Source: Halovenus sp. (GTDB lineage Archaea > Halobacteriota > Halobacteria > Halobacteriales > Haloarculaceae). From it: DNA of 5,072 nt. Every line of letters starts with the position of its first letter. The stretch's first letter is position 1. The position numbers were made by a program, and so were the translations under genes. The notes under the pieces were generated by a model. The model made no database searches. It was not told the DNA's origin and saw nothing but the letters and a program-made list of their open reading frames with translations. This document shows, in pieces, positions 1 to 5,072 of this stretch. The DNA is taken from assembly GCA_003551265.1 (NCBI GenBank), contig PUMG01000277.1:1-5072 (forward strand), given 5' to 3'.

Positions 1-1
1 C

Positions 2-1540
2 CGGTCGAAACGACTCGCGCATGGTCTCACATACCTTCGACCGAGTGAAGACAGCGGAGACGTGGGATACGCCAAGCCGGTGACTGGGTTGCACACGTAC
101 GTCGACCTCGACCGGATGGAAGTGGAAAAAGTCGTCGACTACGGTCCGCCTGACGAGGATGACCCGTTCCCACCGGAGGAGATGGTCTACCGAGAAGGCG
201 ACGTGGTGCTTCGAGACGATCTGACCGCGTACAACGTGACACAGCCGGATGGACCGAGCTGGAGTGTCGATGGGTACAAACTGGAGTGGCAAGGCTGGCA
301 TATGCGTATCGGCTGGACTCAACGCGAGGGGCTGGTGCTTTACGACATTGGATACGAGGACGACGGCGAAGTCCGCAGTATCATCGACAGGGCGTCCTGT
401 GCAGAGATGTCCGTTCCGTACGGTGACCAGAGTCTGAACGACCGGTGGAAGAACGCGATGGATGTTGGCGAGTACAACATCGGCCGACTCGCCAAGTCTC
501 TCACGGACGGCTGTGACTGCCTCGGCGATATGCACTACTGGGATGCGGTCATGAACACGGCCGAGGGTGACGTCAACATCGTCGAGAACGCCATCTGCCT
601 TCACGAGGAGGATAACGGCACTCTCTGGGAACGGTCAGACTGGCGAACCGAGTCTGCCGAGGTCCGTCGACGTCGCCGACTCGTCGTCTCGTTCGTTGCA
701 CCGGTCGGTAACTACGACTATCTCTTCAACTGGTACTTCTACCAGGACGCGTCGATGGAAGTCGAAGTCAGACTGACGGGAATCGACAGTATCTCCGCAC
801 TTGCGCCGGGAGAAGACCCAGCAGGATACGGTGAACTTGTCGCCCCACGGCTCAACGGTCCGATTCACCAGCACTTTTTCAACTTCCGACTCGACATGAA
901 CGTCGACGGCGGACCGAACTCGCTGTATCGTGTCGAGAATCAGCCTGTGCCAGTCGGTCCCGATGGACTGGACCCGATGGAAGAGGTCGGGGAGCGAACG
1001 CACAATCCGGGTGGAAACGCCTTCTACGCAAAACGGGAGAAACTGTCGAGTGAAGAAGCTGCGAAAGACCTCATCGACCCTCTCAAGGGCAGATACTGGC
1101 AGGTTGTGAACCCCGAGAAAACGAACAGGCTCGGCAAGCCGGCGGGGTATCGTCTCATGCCGGGAGGGAACGTCGAGGCCGCAGTGCAACCAGAATCGAG
1201 TGTCATGGAACGGTCTGGGTTCATCAGGTATCATCTCTGGGCGACGCCGTATCGAGAGGACGAGCGGTTCCCTGCCGGTGAGTTCCCGAACCAACATCCG
1301 GGCGGAGCTGGGCTCCCTGAGTGGACCGAAGCCGACCGAAATCTCGACGCAGAGGATCTCGTTCTCTGGTACACGCTTGGAGTCAACCACGTGACGCGAC
1401 CGGAAGACTGGCCGATTTTGCCCGTGCAGGTGTACAGCTTCAAACTCCAGCCGGTGAACTTCTTCGAGAAGAGTCCGGCAATCGACGTGCCACCACAGCA
1501 CGCTATCCACAGTCAGGACGTTCCGGGGCACGACCACTGA
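2..1540 (+). CDS. Copper-containing primary amine oxidase (topaquinone enzyme), 5' end outside window
   Basis: Oxidises a primary amine to an aldehyde, releasing ammonia and hydrogen peroxide, with Cu(II) and a self-made topaquinone cofactor. The visible part is 512 residues, numbered here from the codon at position 2. The TPQ precursor tyrosine is Y238 in NYDY (codon 713-715). Copper ligands are H289 and H291 in HQH, and H463 in NHVTRPEDWP. The catalytic-base aspartate is D154 in DVGEY, and the conserved active-site tyrosine is Y140 in PYGD. Their spacing from Y238 (84 and 98 residues) matches the Arthrobacter globiformis enzyme as I remember it. Family blocks CLHEED, FRLDMNVDG and DERFPAGEFPNQ are also present. 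A GTG at 62 could be taken as a start, but the codons before it (2-61) read RLAHGLTYLRP, which is family-like, so the gene continues leftward; about 130-180 N-terminal residues are missing if it has the usual length. It is convergent with cruF. The substrate (tyramine, phenylethylamine or other) cannot be read from sequence. Confidence 0.95.
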   Translation, partial: RSKRLAHGLTYLRPSEDSGDVGYAKPVTGLHTYVDLDRMEVEKVVDYGPPDEDDPFPPEEMVYREGDVVLRDDLTAYNVTQPDGPSWSVDGYKLEWQGWHMRIGWTQREGLVLYDIGYEDDGEVRSIIDRASCAEMSVPYGDQSLNDRWKNAMDVGEYNIGRLAKSLTDGCDCLGDMHYWDAVMNTAEGDVNIVENAICLHEEDNGTLWERSDWRTESAEVRRRRRLVVSFVAPVGNYDYLFNWYFYQDASMEVEVRLTGIDSISALAPGEDPAGYGELVAPRLNGPIHQHFFNFRLDMNVDGGPNSLYRVENQPVPVGPDGLDPMEEVGERTHNPGGNAFYAKREKLSSEEAAKDLIDPLKGRYWQVVNPEKTNRLGKPAGYRLMPGGNVEAAVQPESSVMERSGFIRYHLWATPYREDERFPAGEFPNQHPGGAGLPEWTEADRNLDAEDLVLWYTLGVNHVTRPEDWPILPVQVYSFKLQPVNFFEKSPAIDVPPQHAIHSQDVPGHDH

Positions 1541-1581
1541 CAGAATCCTGCGTGACTCGGTACCGATCAATCGCTTCTCAA

Positions 1582-2445
1582 TCACTTCCTGAGCGCACCA
1601 CCAGTCGCTTCAGCACCAAGCCCAGCAAAGTCGAACCATTCAACTCGAAAGAGGAGACCAAGCAGGACGAAGGCGAGTGCGAACGGAATCAGGTTGAGAA
1701 AGTACGCGTTGACGAGTCCCCAGAAGATACCGAAGCTGATCAGGTCGTCGAGGAAGTACTCACACTCTTGCAGGCGGTCGAAGACGGCTTGGTGGTTGAG
1801 CGTTGCTGTCAGAACCCCCACAGCGACGGACCCGGAGATGAGCCAGCCGATGTAGTTCTGGACGGGAACGTCGTAGTAGAGACCGCCGTCGAACCAGCCC
1901 CAGAAATCGAGCGCGACCGCGCCCGGGTCGAGGACGAGGTCCATCGTAATCACGATTGCCAGCGTACAGAGATACCGCTGGGTGATGGTCGATTCCCGGC
2001 CGAGCATCAGCAACGTCAGAAGATAGCTGTTGAGGAGAATCGGGAAGTAAAACACGGGCAAAAACAGGGGAACCGAATCCAGAAGCATTGGGCCTAGCGC
2101 TCGCTCGTACTGGAACTCGCCGTAGGGGTATCCAGTATGGACACCAGTCAACTCGATAGCCCAGGTGAACAACACGAGAAGCCCCAGTCCAGCTAGCAGT
2201 CGGCGGTTCAGCAGTGGCACCAGCCCTCCAATCAGAGGGAGCGCCATCACGGTCACTGCAATGACCATCAGGTAGGGGTTGAACGCAATCCACTCGGGAA
2301 TCAGGCCTTCCTGTCCGCTCACCATCAACGCAACTCCCACGAGGGGGAACGTGATTGCGATAGTCACTCGATTGTCGTAAATCAGCGTGTCCAGGCGTCG
2401 CTCGATTCGACGCCTGTCTCGGAGTCGACGACTCGACGCACCCAT
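1582..2445 (-). CDS. cruF: CruF-type bisanhydrobacterioruberin hydratase (carotenoid biosynthesis membrane protein)
   Basis: Probable last enzyme of bacterioruberin synthesis, adding water to the end groups of bisanhydrobacterioruberin; it belongs to the DUF422/CruF family of membrane proteins. The 287-residue protein has a basic N-terminus (residues 6-17 are mostly R) followed by about seven hydrophobic segments at roughly 28-49, 57-79, 83-99, 121-149, 158-178, 197-216 and 231-268. Family signatures are visible: the polar motif TGYPYGEF at 104-111, LGP at 117-119, the acidic DLVLDPGAVALDFW at 169-182, and YYDVPVQNYIGW at 190-201. The ATG at 2443-2445 is chosen because the first residues (IERRLDTLIYDNRVTIA) align with family N-termini; no strong Shine-Dalgarno is seen. 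In haloarchaea where the pathway was worked out, such as Haloarcula japonica, cruF sits with crtD and lyeJ. Neither is in this window, since the upstream same-strand neighbour is a DUF2267 gene. A retained or paralogous stand-alone copy is possible. I am sure of the family and fairly sure of the reaction. Confidence 0.9.
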   Translation of the reverse strand: MGASSRRLRDRRRIERRLDTLIYDNRVTIAITFPLVGVALMVSGQEGLIPEWIAFNPYLMVIAVTVMALPLIGGLVPLLNRRLLAGLGLLVLFTWAIELTGVHTGYPYGEFQYERALGPMLLDSVPLFLPVFYFPILLNSYLLTLLMLGRESTITQRYLCTLAIVITMDLVLDPGAVALDFWGWFDGGLYYDVPVQNYIGWLISGSVAVGVLTATLNHQAVFDRLQECEYFLDDLISFGIFWGLVNAYFLNLIPFALAFVLLGLLFRVEWFDFAGLGAEATGGALRK

Positions 2446-2484
2446 CGTCTCATCGTCAGGTATGTGCTTGCTTGAAAGGTTCGT

Positions 2485-2952
2485 TTACGAATCACTGCCC
2501 TCGGTCTGCGGGCCGCCTCCGGTTTGTTCCTCGAGTGCGTCGTCCCAGCCACCAGCGTCGACGATCTCGAAGAGCTTTCGCCAGTTCTCGTCGTCTTCGG
2601 CCTCCGGTAACTGGTCGCGGAGTTGCTGAAAGTCTGACTCGGGCACAATCGAGTGGACGAGGTCGACAATTACCCTGGCGTGAAACGCGGCATCTGGGGG
2701 GTCGACTCTCTCGATTTCGCTCACCCGGGAAACGAACTCCTTCCAGTCGAATCGCTGTCCGTGTTCGTGGACTGCGCCGGTCATGTACCACTGGATTTCC
2801 ATCGGGAGTGAAGCAGCAAGGTCTTCGGCGTTCCCTTCGGGGATTCGCTGACCCAGTGTCATCAGCGTTGCTCGAATCGCACGGACTGTCTGACCAGTAC
2901 CTGGAAGTTCGAGTCGGTGCTGTACCTGCCCGGTAAACTCGTCGAAGTTCAT
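2485..2952 (-). CDS. DUF2267 family protein (function unknown)
   Basis: A 155-residue soluble acidic protein. It shows the internal duplication typical of DUF2267. The first half begins MNFDEFTGQV and ends with ATLMTLGQRIPEGNAEDL then AASLP (to about residue 50). The second half has FDWKEFVSRV (about 69-78), then HARVIVDLVHSIVP and LRDQLP. The last 20 or so residues are low complexity (EEQTGGGPQTEGSDS) and probably disordered. The frame could start at a TTG at 2980-2982, giving 165 residues, but the ATG at 2950-2952 fits the family start (MNxDEF) exactly and is preferred. No Shine-Dalgarno precedes either start. Its stop lies 39 bases before the cruF start on the same strand, so the two may share a transcript, though nothing proves it. 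The molecular function of the family is not established to my knowledge. Confidence 0.85.
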   Translation of the reverse strand: MNFDEFTGQVQHRLELPGTGQTVRAIRATLMTLGQRIPEGNAEDLAASLPMEIQWYMTGAVHEHGQRFDWKEFVSRVSEIERVDPPDAAFHARVIVDLVHSIVPESDFQQLRDQLPEAEDDENWRKLFEIVDAGGWDDALEEQTGGGPQTEGSDS

Positions 2953-2994
2953 ACGAGGATATTCGTGATGTGTTGGCTTCAATTCTCCCGAGAG

Positions 2995-3017
2995 TTCTCA
3001 ACCGCTGAGAATTTCTC
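2995..3017. repeat. TTCTC/GAGAA inverted repeats upstream of the DUF2267 gene
   Basis: TTCTCA (2995-3000) and TGAGAA (3006-3011) form a six-base inverted repeat around ACCGC. The second arm also belongs to a second dyad, GAGAA-T-TTCTC (3007-3017). A further TTCTC lies at 2983-2987. The group is 30-65 bases upstream of the DUF2267 ATG, where an operator could sit. It could also be chance in a short AT-richer stretch; no clear TATA box is placed relative to it. Confidence 0.4.
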
Positions 3018-3170
3018 TGTTGTGATTGCCGAACATTCTGGGGAGTGGCGCTCGTCAGTCTCGTAGCTACTTCCCAAGAGTGTACCTGTTTTTCCTCAGC
3101 TGTCTCGACCATACTCGAACTCAGCGAGCCGTAACACAACACATGACCGCGACGACTCCCGGTTGGGACC

Positions 3171-3236
3171 CTCACGTCGAAGTATGTCGGGAAACCCGGT
3201 GACCTCACGCCGAAGTATGTCGGGAAACCCGGTGAC
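3171..3236. repeat. 33-bp tandem direct repeat, two copies, downstream of orc
   Basis: Copy 1 is 3171-3203 and copy 2 is 3204-3236; they abut and differ at one base only (CTCACGT versus CTCACGC at position 7). Each copy contains CGAAGTATGT followed by CGGG-AAA-CCCG, a small inverted repeat, and ends GGTGAC. The sequence just before copy 1 (CCCGGTTGGGACC then CTCACG) resembles the end of the unit and may be a decayed earlier copy. The array begins 24 bases beyond the orc stop codon. It could be an initiator or replication-associated iteron, or a recent slippage duplication. The rest of the 2953-3259 intergenic stretch shows no credible gene. Confidence 0.85.
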
Positions 3237-3259
3237 CAGTAATCCACGGACACGACGTA

Positions 3260-4513
3260 TCACGTGACAAGATAATCGGAGAAATTATTGAAACGAGAAT
3301 CATCAGCCAGCACCGATTTAATGACGTCCGGATCTTCCAACAAGTAGTAGAGGTGTGTGACTCCTTTCCCACGACCACGACCAACACGGTCAGTTCGTCC
3401 GAGAATATCAAGGAACACCTGCTCATTCAACCGGTCACTCATCCGGCGCTGAGATAAACTATCAATACCAAGTTCAGCCGCAATTTTCGAGTACACTTCA
3501 TGAATCTCACGCGTTGAAAACTCGTCATCACTTGACTGTTCAGTCAGTAGCGTGAGTGCATACACACAGACTTTAGTTTGCGTTGGCTGCCCGTCCAGCA
3601 GCTGCGCGAACCGGTCAATATCAGCGCGTTTCCGAGCATCCTCAACGTGGTTTTTCGTCACAATCTCCATCTGCTGGTCACGCGCGATCTCACCAGCATT
3701 CCGGAGAATATCGAGGGCTTTCCGCGCGTCACCGTGTTCCTGCGCGGCAATCGCTGCGCTTAACGGGATCACGTCCTCTGTCAACACGCCTTCTTTGAAT
3801 GCGTCTTCCCGGTTATACATGATGTTGCGTAACTGGTTTGCATCGTACGGGGGAAACACAAACTCCCGGTCTTGCAAGCTACTGAGAATCCGTTCATCAA
3901 GCGTTTCTTTGAACGAGATTTTGTTACTGATAGCGATGATCCCGACGCTGCACTCGTTTACTTTCCCTGCTTCACCAGCACGCGATAGCTGCATGAGAAT
4001 CTCGCTTCCTTGCAGTTTATCGATTTCGTCCAGTATGATGATGACGACATCGTACAATGCGTCGAGAATCGACCAGAGCCGGTGATAGTACTCGTCGGTG
4101 CTGAGCCCGGTCACAGGAATGGTGATTCCAGTCTTCTCCGGGTCGTTGAGCTCACGAGCAATCGTGATAACCGCGCGCGTCTCCGTCGATGACTGCGTAC
4201 AGTCAATGTACGCGGTCCCCATGCCGGTCCCGTTGTTACGAGCGAATTCTGATGCACTTTGCGTGACATGCTTCGCTACGAGTGATTTCCCCGTTCCGGT
4301 TTTCCCGTAGATCAACGTGTTCCGAGGAGAATCACCTTCGACTGCCGGATGAATACTGGACGCAACACGTTCAATCTCTGTGTCTCGCCCGATGATGCGC
4401 TCTTCTTCCGGAATGTAGTCAATGTCTAGCAGTTCTTTCCGTGCGAATATCGGGTTTTCACTCGCCCAGAATTCATCGAGTGTTCGCGTCCCGGTACCAG
4501 TGTCGTCGTCCAT
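3260..4513 (-). CDS. orc: Orc1/Cdc6 family replication initiator (AAA+ ATPase with winged helix)
   Basis: Archaeal origin-binding initiator: it binds origin repeats through its winged helix and AAA+ module and loads the MCM helicase under ATP control. The 417-residue protein has Walker A GKTGTGKS (70-77), Walker B VVIIILDEID (156-165), sensor 1 AISN with N197, a probable arginine finger R208 in DERILSSL, the family block FVFPPYDANQLRNIM (218-232) and sensor 2 GDARKALDIL (261-270, R264). The C-terminal winged helix spans about 305-417, with recognition-helix region QRRMSDRLNEQVF (355-367) and a basic wing GRGRGKG (378-384). Length and domain order are normal, with nothing missing. The ATG at 4511-4513 fits because a TATA box is centred about 27 bases upstream, implying a leaderless transcript. 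Base composition is lower in G+C than cruF or the amine oxidase (a counted 60-base sample is 50%, against 63% in the oxidase), suggesting transfer or plasmid origin. The repeat-rich DNA upstream is its likely target. I am very sure of the family; which paralogue it is cannot be told. Confidence 0.97.
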   Translation of the reverse strand: MDDDTGTGTRTLDEFWASENPIFARKELLDIDYIPEEERIIGRDTEIERVASSIHPAVEGDSPRNTLIYGKTGTGKSLVAKHVTQSASEFARNNGTGMGTAYIDCTQSSTETRAVITIARELNDPEKTGITIPVTGLSTDEYYHRLWSILDALYDVVIIILDEIDKLQGSEILMQLSRAGEAGKVNECSVGIIAISNKISFKETLDERILSSLQDREFVFPPYDANQLRNIMYNREDAFKEGVLTEDVIPLSAAIAAQEHGDARKALDILRNAGEIARDQQMEIVTKNHVEDARKRADIDRFAQLLDGQPTQTKVCVYALTLLTEQSSDDEFSTREIHEVYSKIAAELGIDSLSQRRMSDRLNEQVFLDILGRTDRVGRGRGKGVTHLYYLLEDPDVIKSVLADDSRFNNFSDYLVT

Positions 4514-4530
4514 ACACTCGACACGTGGCT
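4513..4530 (-). promoter_or_regulatory. Degenerate inverted copy of the origin repeat over the orc start
   Basis: Read on the minus strand, 4530 to 4513 matches the 19-base origin repeat at 13 of 18 aligned positions, including an unbroken GTGTCGA and the final TGTA. The last base is the A of the orc ATG, so a protein bound here would cover the predicted transcription start of a leaderless mRNA. This would allow Orc to repress its own gene, which is an inference. It is the only copy in this orientation. Confidence 0.5.
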
Positions 4531-4535
4531 AGGTA

Positions 4536-4543
4536 TCATAAAA
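4536..4543 (-). promoter_or_regulatory. TATA box of orc
   Basis: The minus strand reads TTTTATGATA here (plus-strand TATCATAAAA, 4534-4543). Its centre lies about 27 bases from the A of the orc ATG, the standard archaeal TATA-to-start distance when transcription begins at or next to the start codon. There is no Shine-Dalgarno in the 24 bases between, which agrees with leaderless translation, common in haloarchaea. Confidence 0.7.
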
Positions 4544-4558
4544 CACGGGGTTGTAGCG

Positions 4559-4577
4559 CCCCGGGCGTCGAATGTAA
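4559..4577 (+). repeat. Origin repeat copy 1
   Basis: CCCCGGGCGTCGAATGTAA. The left part is a dyad, CGCCC-C-GGGCG (4557-4567), followed by the directional tail GTCGAATGTAA. It is the copy nearest the orc promoter, 16 bases from the TATA box, so binding here might also influence orc transcription. Confidence 0.85.
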
Positions 4578-4644
4578 ATACACCGCAAGAACCCTTGTAA
4601 AGGGCTAAAACCTCGTGTGTTCCGTACGGCGCGGTGATCGAGCC

Positions 4645-4655
4645 GTCGAGTGTAA
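4645..4655 (+). repeat. Origin repeat half copy
   Basis: GTCGAGTGTAA matches the tail of the repeat with one change (GTCGAATGTAA in copies 1, 3 and 5). The left dyad CCCCGGG is absent. The same GTCGAGTGTA spelling occurs in the inverted copy at the orc start. Confidence 0.6.
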
Positions 4656-4669
4656 CGCGGTCCGCGACA

Positions 4670-4688
4670 CCCCGGGTGTCGAATGTAA
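4670..4688 (+). repeat. Origin repeat copy 3
   Basis: CCCCGGGTGTCGAATGTAA. It has the longest dyad of the set: GACACCC-C-GGGTGTC at 4666-4680, seven-base arms around a central C, followed by GAATGTAA. Confidence 0.88.
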
Positions 4689-4721
4689 CGATGACGCGCT
4701 TCGATCTCGGACGCTCGGGTA

Positions 4722-4740
4722 CCCCGGGCGTCAAGTGTAA
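4722..4740 (+). repeat. Origin repeat copy 4
   Basis: CCCCGGGCGTCAAGTGTAA, with two changes in the tail. The dyad arms shrink to CCC-C-GGG. An extra CGAATGT follows directly at 4741-4747, as if a second tail half-site adjoins it. Confidence 0.82.
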
Positions 4741-4827
4741 CGAATGTCATGAGTCATATCCGTGAGCAGGTACGGAGCACCCACACAACCACCAGGTGAC
4801 GTGTTACCAGTTACTGTCACGGACACA

Positions 4828-4846
4828 CCCCGGGTGTCGAATGTAA
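4828..4846 (+). repeat. Origin repeat copy 5
   Basis: Identical to copy 3 over 19 bases. The dyad is ACACCC-C-GGGTGT at 4825-4837. It is followed by ATCC, while copy 1 is followed by ATAC and copies 3 and 4 by CG, so the conserved block ends at the TAA. Confidence 0.88.
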
Positions 4847-4917
4847 ATCCTGCACGACAGACACCGTCACTGTCGTTACTCCCGACACGCTGTTTACGAT
4901 GAAAGAGTTCGGAAACC

Positions 4918-4937
4918 GCGTGAGGAGTCGTTCACGC
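4918..4937. repeat. Inverted repeat GCGTGA/TCACGC
   Basis: Six-base arms at 4918-4923 and 4932-4937 enclose eight bases. The GTGA/TCAC element recurs in the next hairpin and elsewhere in the origin region. Confidence 0.5.
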
Positions 4938-4939
4938 AG

Positions 4940-5019
4940 CCACGAGGGGCATTGCTGTTGGTCACGGTCCCGGGTGTGACCGTGAGCTGCGGAGACCGAA
5001 ACGGTCTCCGTTCTCGTGG
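4940..5019. repeat. Nested inverted-repeat cluster (three-way-junction-like)
   Basis: An outer pair CCACGAG (4940-4946) and CTCGTGG (5013-5019) encloses two perfect hairpins in tandem. Hairpin A is TCACGGTC (4962-4969) with GACCGTGA (4978-4985) around CCGGGTGT. Hairpin B is CGGAGACCG (4990-4998) with CGGTCTCCG (5002-5010) around AAA. The loop of hairpin A repeats the CCGGGTGT core of the origin repeat. No T-run follows, so a classical terminator is unlikely. It could be a replication-associated cruciform or a structured RNA. Confidence 0.7.
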
Positions 5020-5059
5020 TTATTGTTCACCCTACGGACCTTATTCACAGCATCAGGAC

Positions 5060-5065
5060 TTATAT
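5060..5065 (+). promoter_or_regulatory. Possible TATA box at right edge
   Basis: TTATAT inside GGACTTATATC is the best TATA-like sequence on the plus strand of the origin region. If used, transcription would start near 5090, beyond the window. It could equally be part of an AT-rich unwinding element. Confidence 0.3.
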
Positions 5066-5072
5066 CTTTCGC

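Larger units (their letters stand above)
4514..5072. other. Candidate replication origin region (non-coding)
   Basis: No believable gene lies in these 559 bases. Open frames here only run through the repeats and give repeated TFDTRG/TFDARG-like strings. The region holds four same-direction copies of a 19-base repeat, a half copy, an inverted degenerate copy at the orc start and clustered hairpins at 4918-5019. Repeats next to a divergently placed orc1/cdc6 gene are the standard architecture of haloarchaeal origins. An obvious long AT-rich unwinding element is not seen. The most AT-rich parts are about 4571-4612, which also has the small dyad CCCTT-GTA-AAGGG at 4592-4604, and 5040-5070 at the right edge. 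The module may extend past the window. Confidence 0.75.

Noticed and set aside
635..1585. Long minus-strand open frame (316 codons) opposite the amine oxidase
   Set aside because: It is the shadow of a confidently identified enzyme; its translation is rich in R, S and V with no recognisable family motif.
1321..2097. 258-codon plus-strand frame across the oxidase end and cruF
   Set aside because: It overlaps two well-supported genes, and its E/R/Q-rich translation is the antisense of the cruF membrane protein.
2492..3253. 253-codon minus-strand frame including the tandem repeat, with SPGFPTYF twice
   Set aside because: The repeated peptide is only the 33-bp DNA duplication read in frame. The rest is an alternate frame of the DUF2267 gene and arginine-rich filler, with no family resemblance.
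3260..3267. Palindrome TCACGTGA over the orc stop codon
   Set aside because: An eight-base palindrome is easily expected by chance and part of it is coding sequence.
4426..4734. 102-codon minus-strand frame with TFDTRG and TFDARG repeats
   Set aside because: The peptide repeats are the origin DNA repeats translated; the frame overlaps the orc promoter and the 5' end of orc.
4559..4846. Regular repeats considered as a CRISPR array
   Set aside because: The units are only 19 bases, the gaps between complete copies are uneven (33, 87 and 92 bases), the copies carry substitutions, and there is no cas gene; origin binding sites fit better.
4990..5010. Perfect 9-bp hairpin considered as a transcription terminator
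   Set aside because: No T-run follows on either strand and no gene ends nearby, so it is listed as part of the hairpin cluster instead.

Overview
The window looks like DNA from a haloarchaeon (class Halobacteria). The encoded proteins are acidic, and the recognisable genes are a bacterioruberin-pathway carotenoid hydratase (CruF), an archaeal Orc1/Cdc6 replication initiator and a haloarchaeal-type copper amine oxidase. The orc gene has a TATA box placed for leaderless transcription. All names come from reading the translated sequence; no database search was possible.

Layout. Positions 2-1540 (+) hold the 3' part of a copper/topaquinone amine oxidase. Its true start is beyond the left edge, because the frame is open to the first base and the upstream codons still read as family sequence. 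A short gap separates it from convergent cruF (1582-2445, -). A DUF2267-type gene (2485-2952, -) lies 39 bases upstream of cruF on the same strand. These three genes look like ordinary chromosomal-type haloarchaeal content.

From about 2953 the character changes. An intergenic stretch of about 300 bases contains TTCTC/GAGAA inverted repeats and a 33-bp perfect-length tandem duplication (3171-3236). It is followed by an orc1/cdc6 gene (3260-4513, -) that is visibly more AT-rich than its neighbours. The remaining 559 bases (4514-5072) have no credible gene. They hold four near-identical 19-base repeats (CCCCGGGYGTCRARTGTAA), one half copy, one degenerate inverted copy over the orc start codon, and a dense set of hairpin-forming inverted repeats at 4918-5019. 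This is the arrangement of a haloarchaeal replication origin next to its cognate initiator gene. The repeat does not resemble the ORB sequence that I recall for the main chromosomal origin (core GGAAAC followed by a G-rich run).

The most interesting reading is that 3171-5072 is a self-contained, probably horizontally acquired initiator plus origin module. It would have its own binding-site sequence and possible autoregulation of orc, and it sits beside metabolic genes. The right end is cut before the module clearly finishes, so the possible DNA unwinding element and any gene to the right are not visible.
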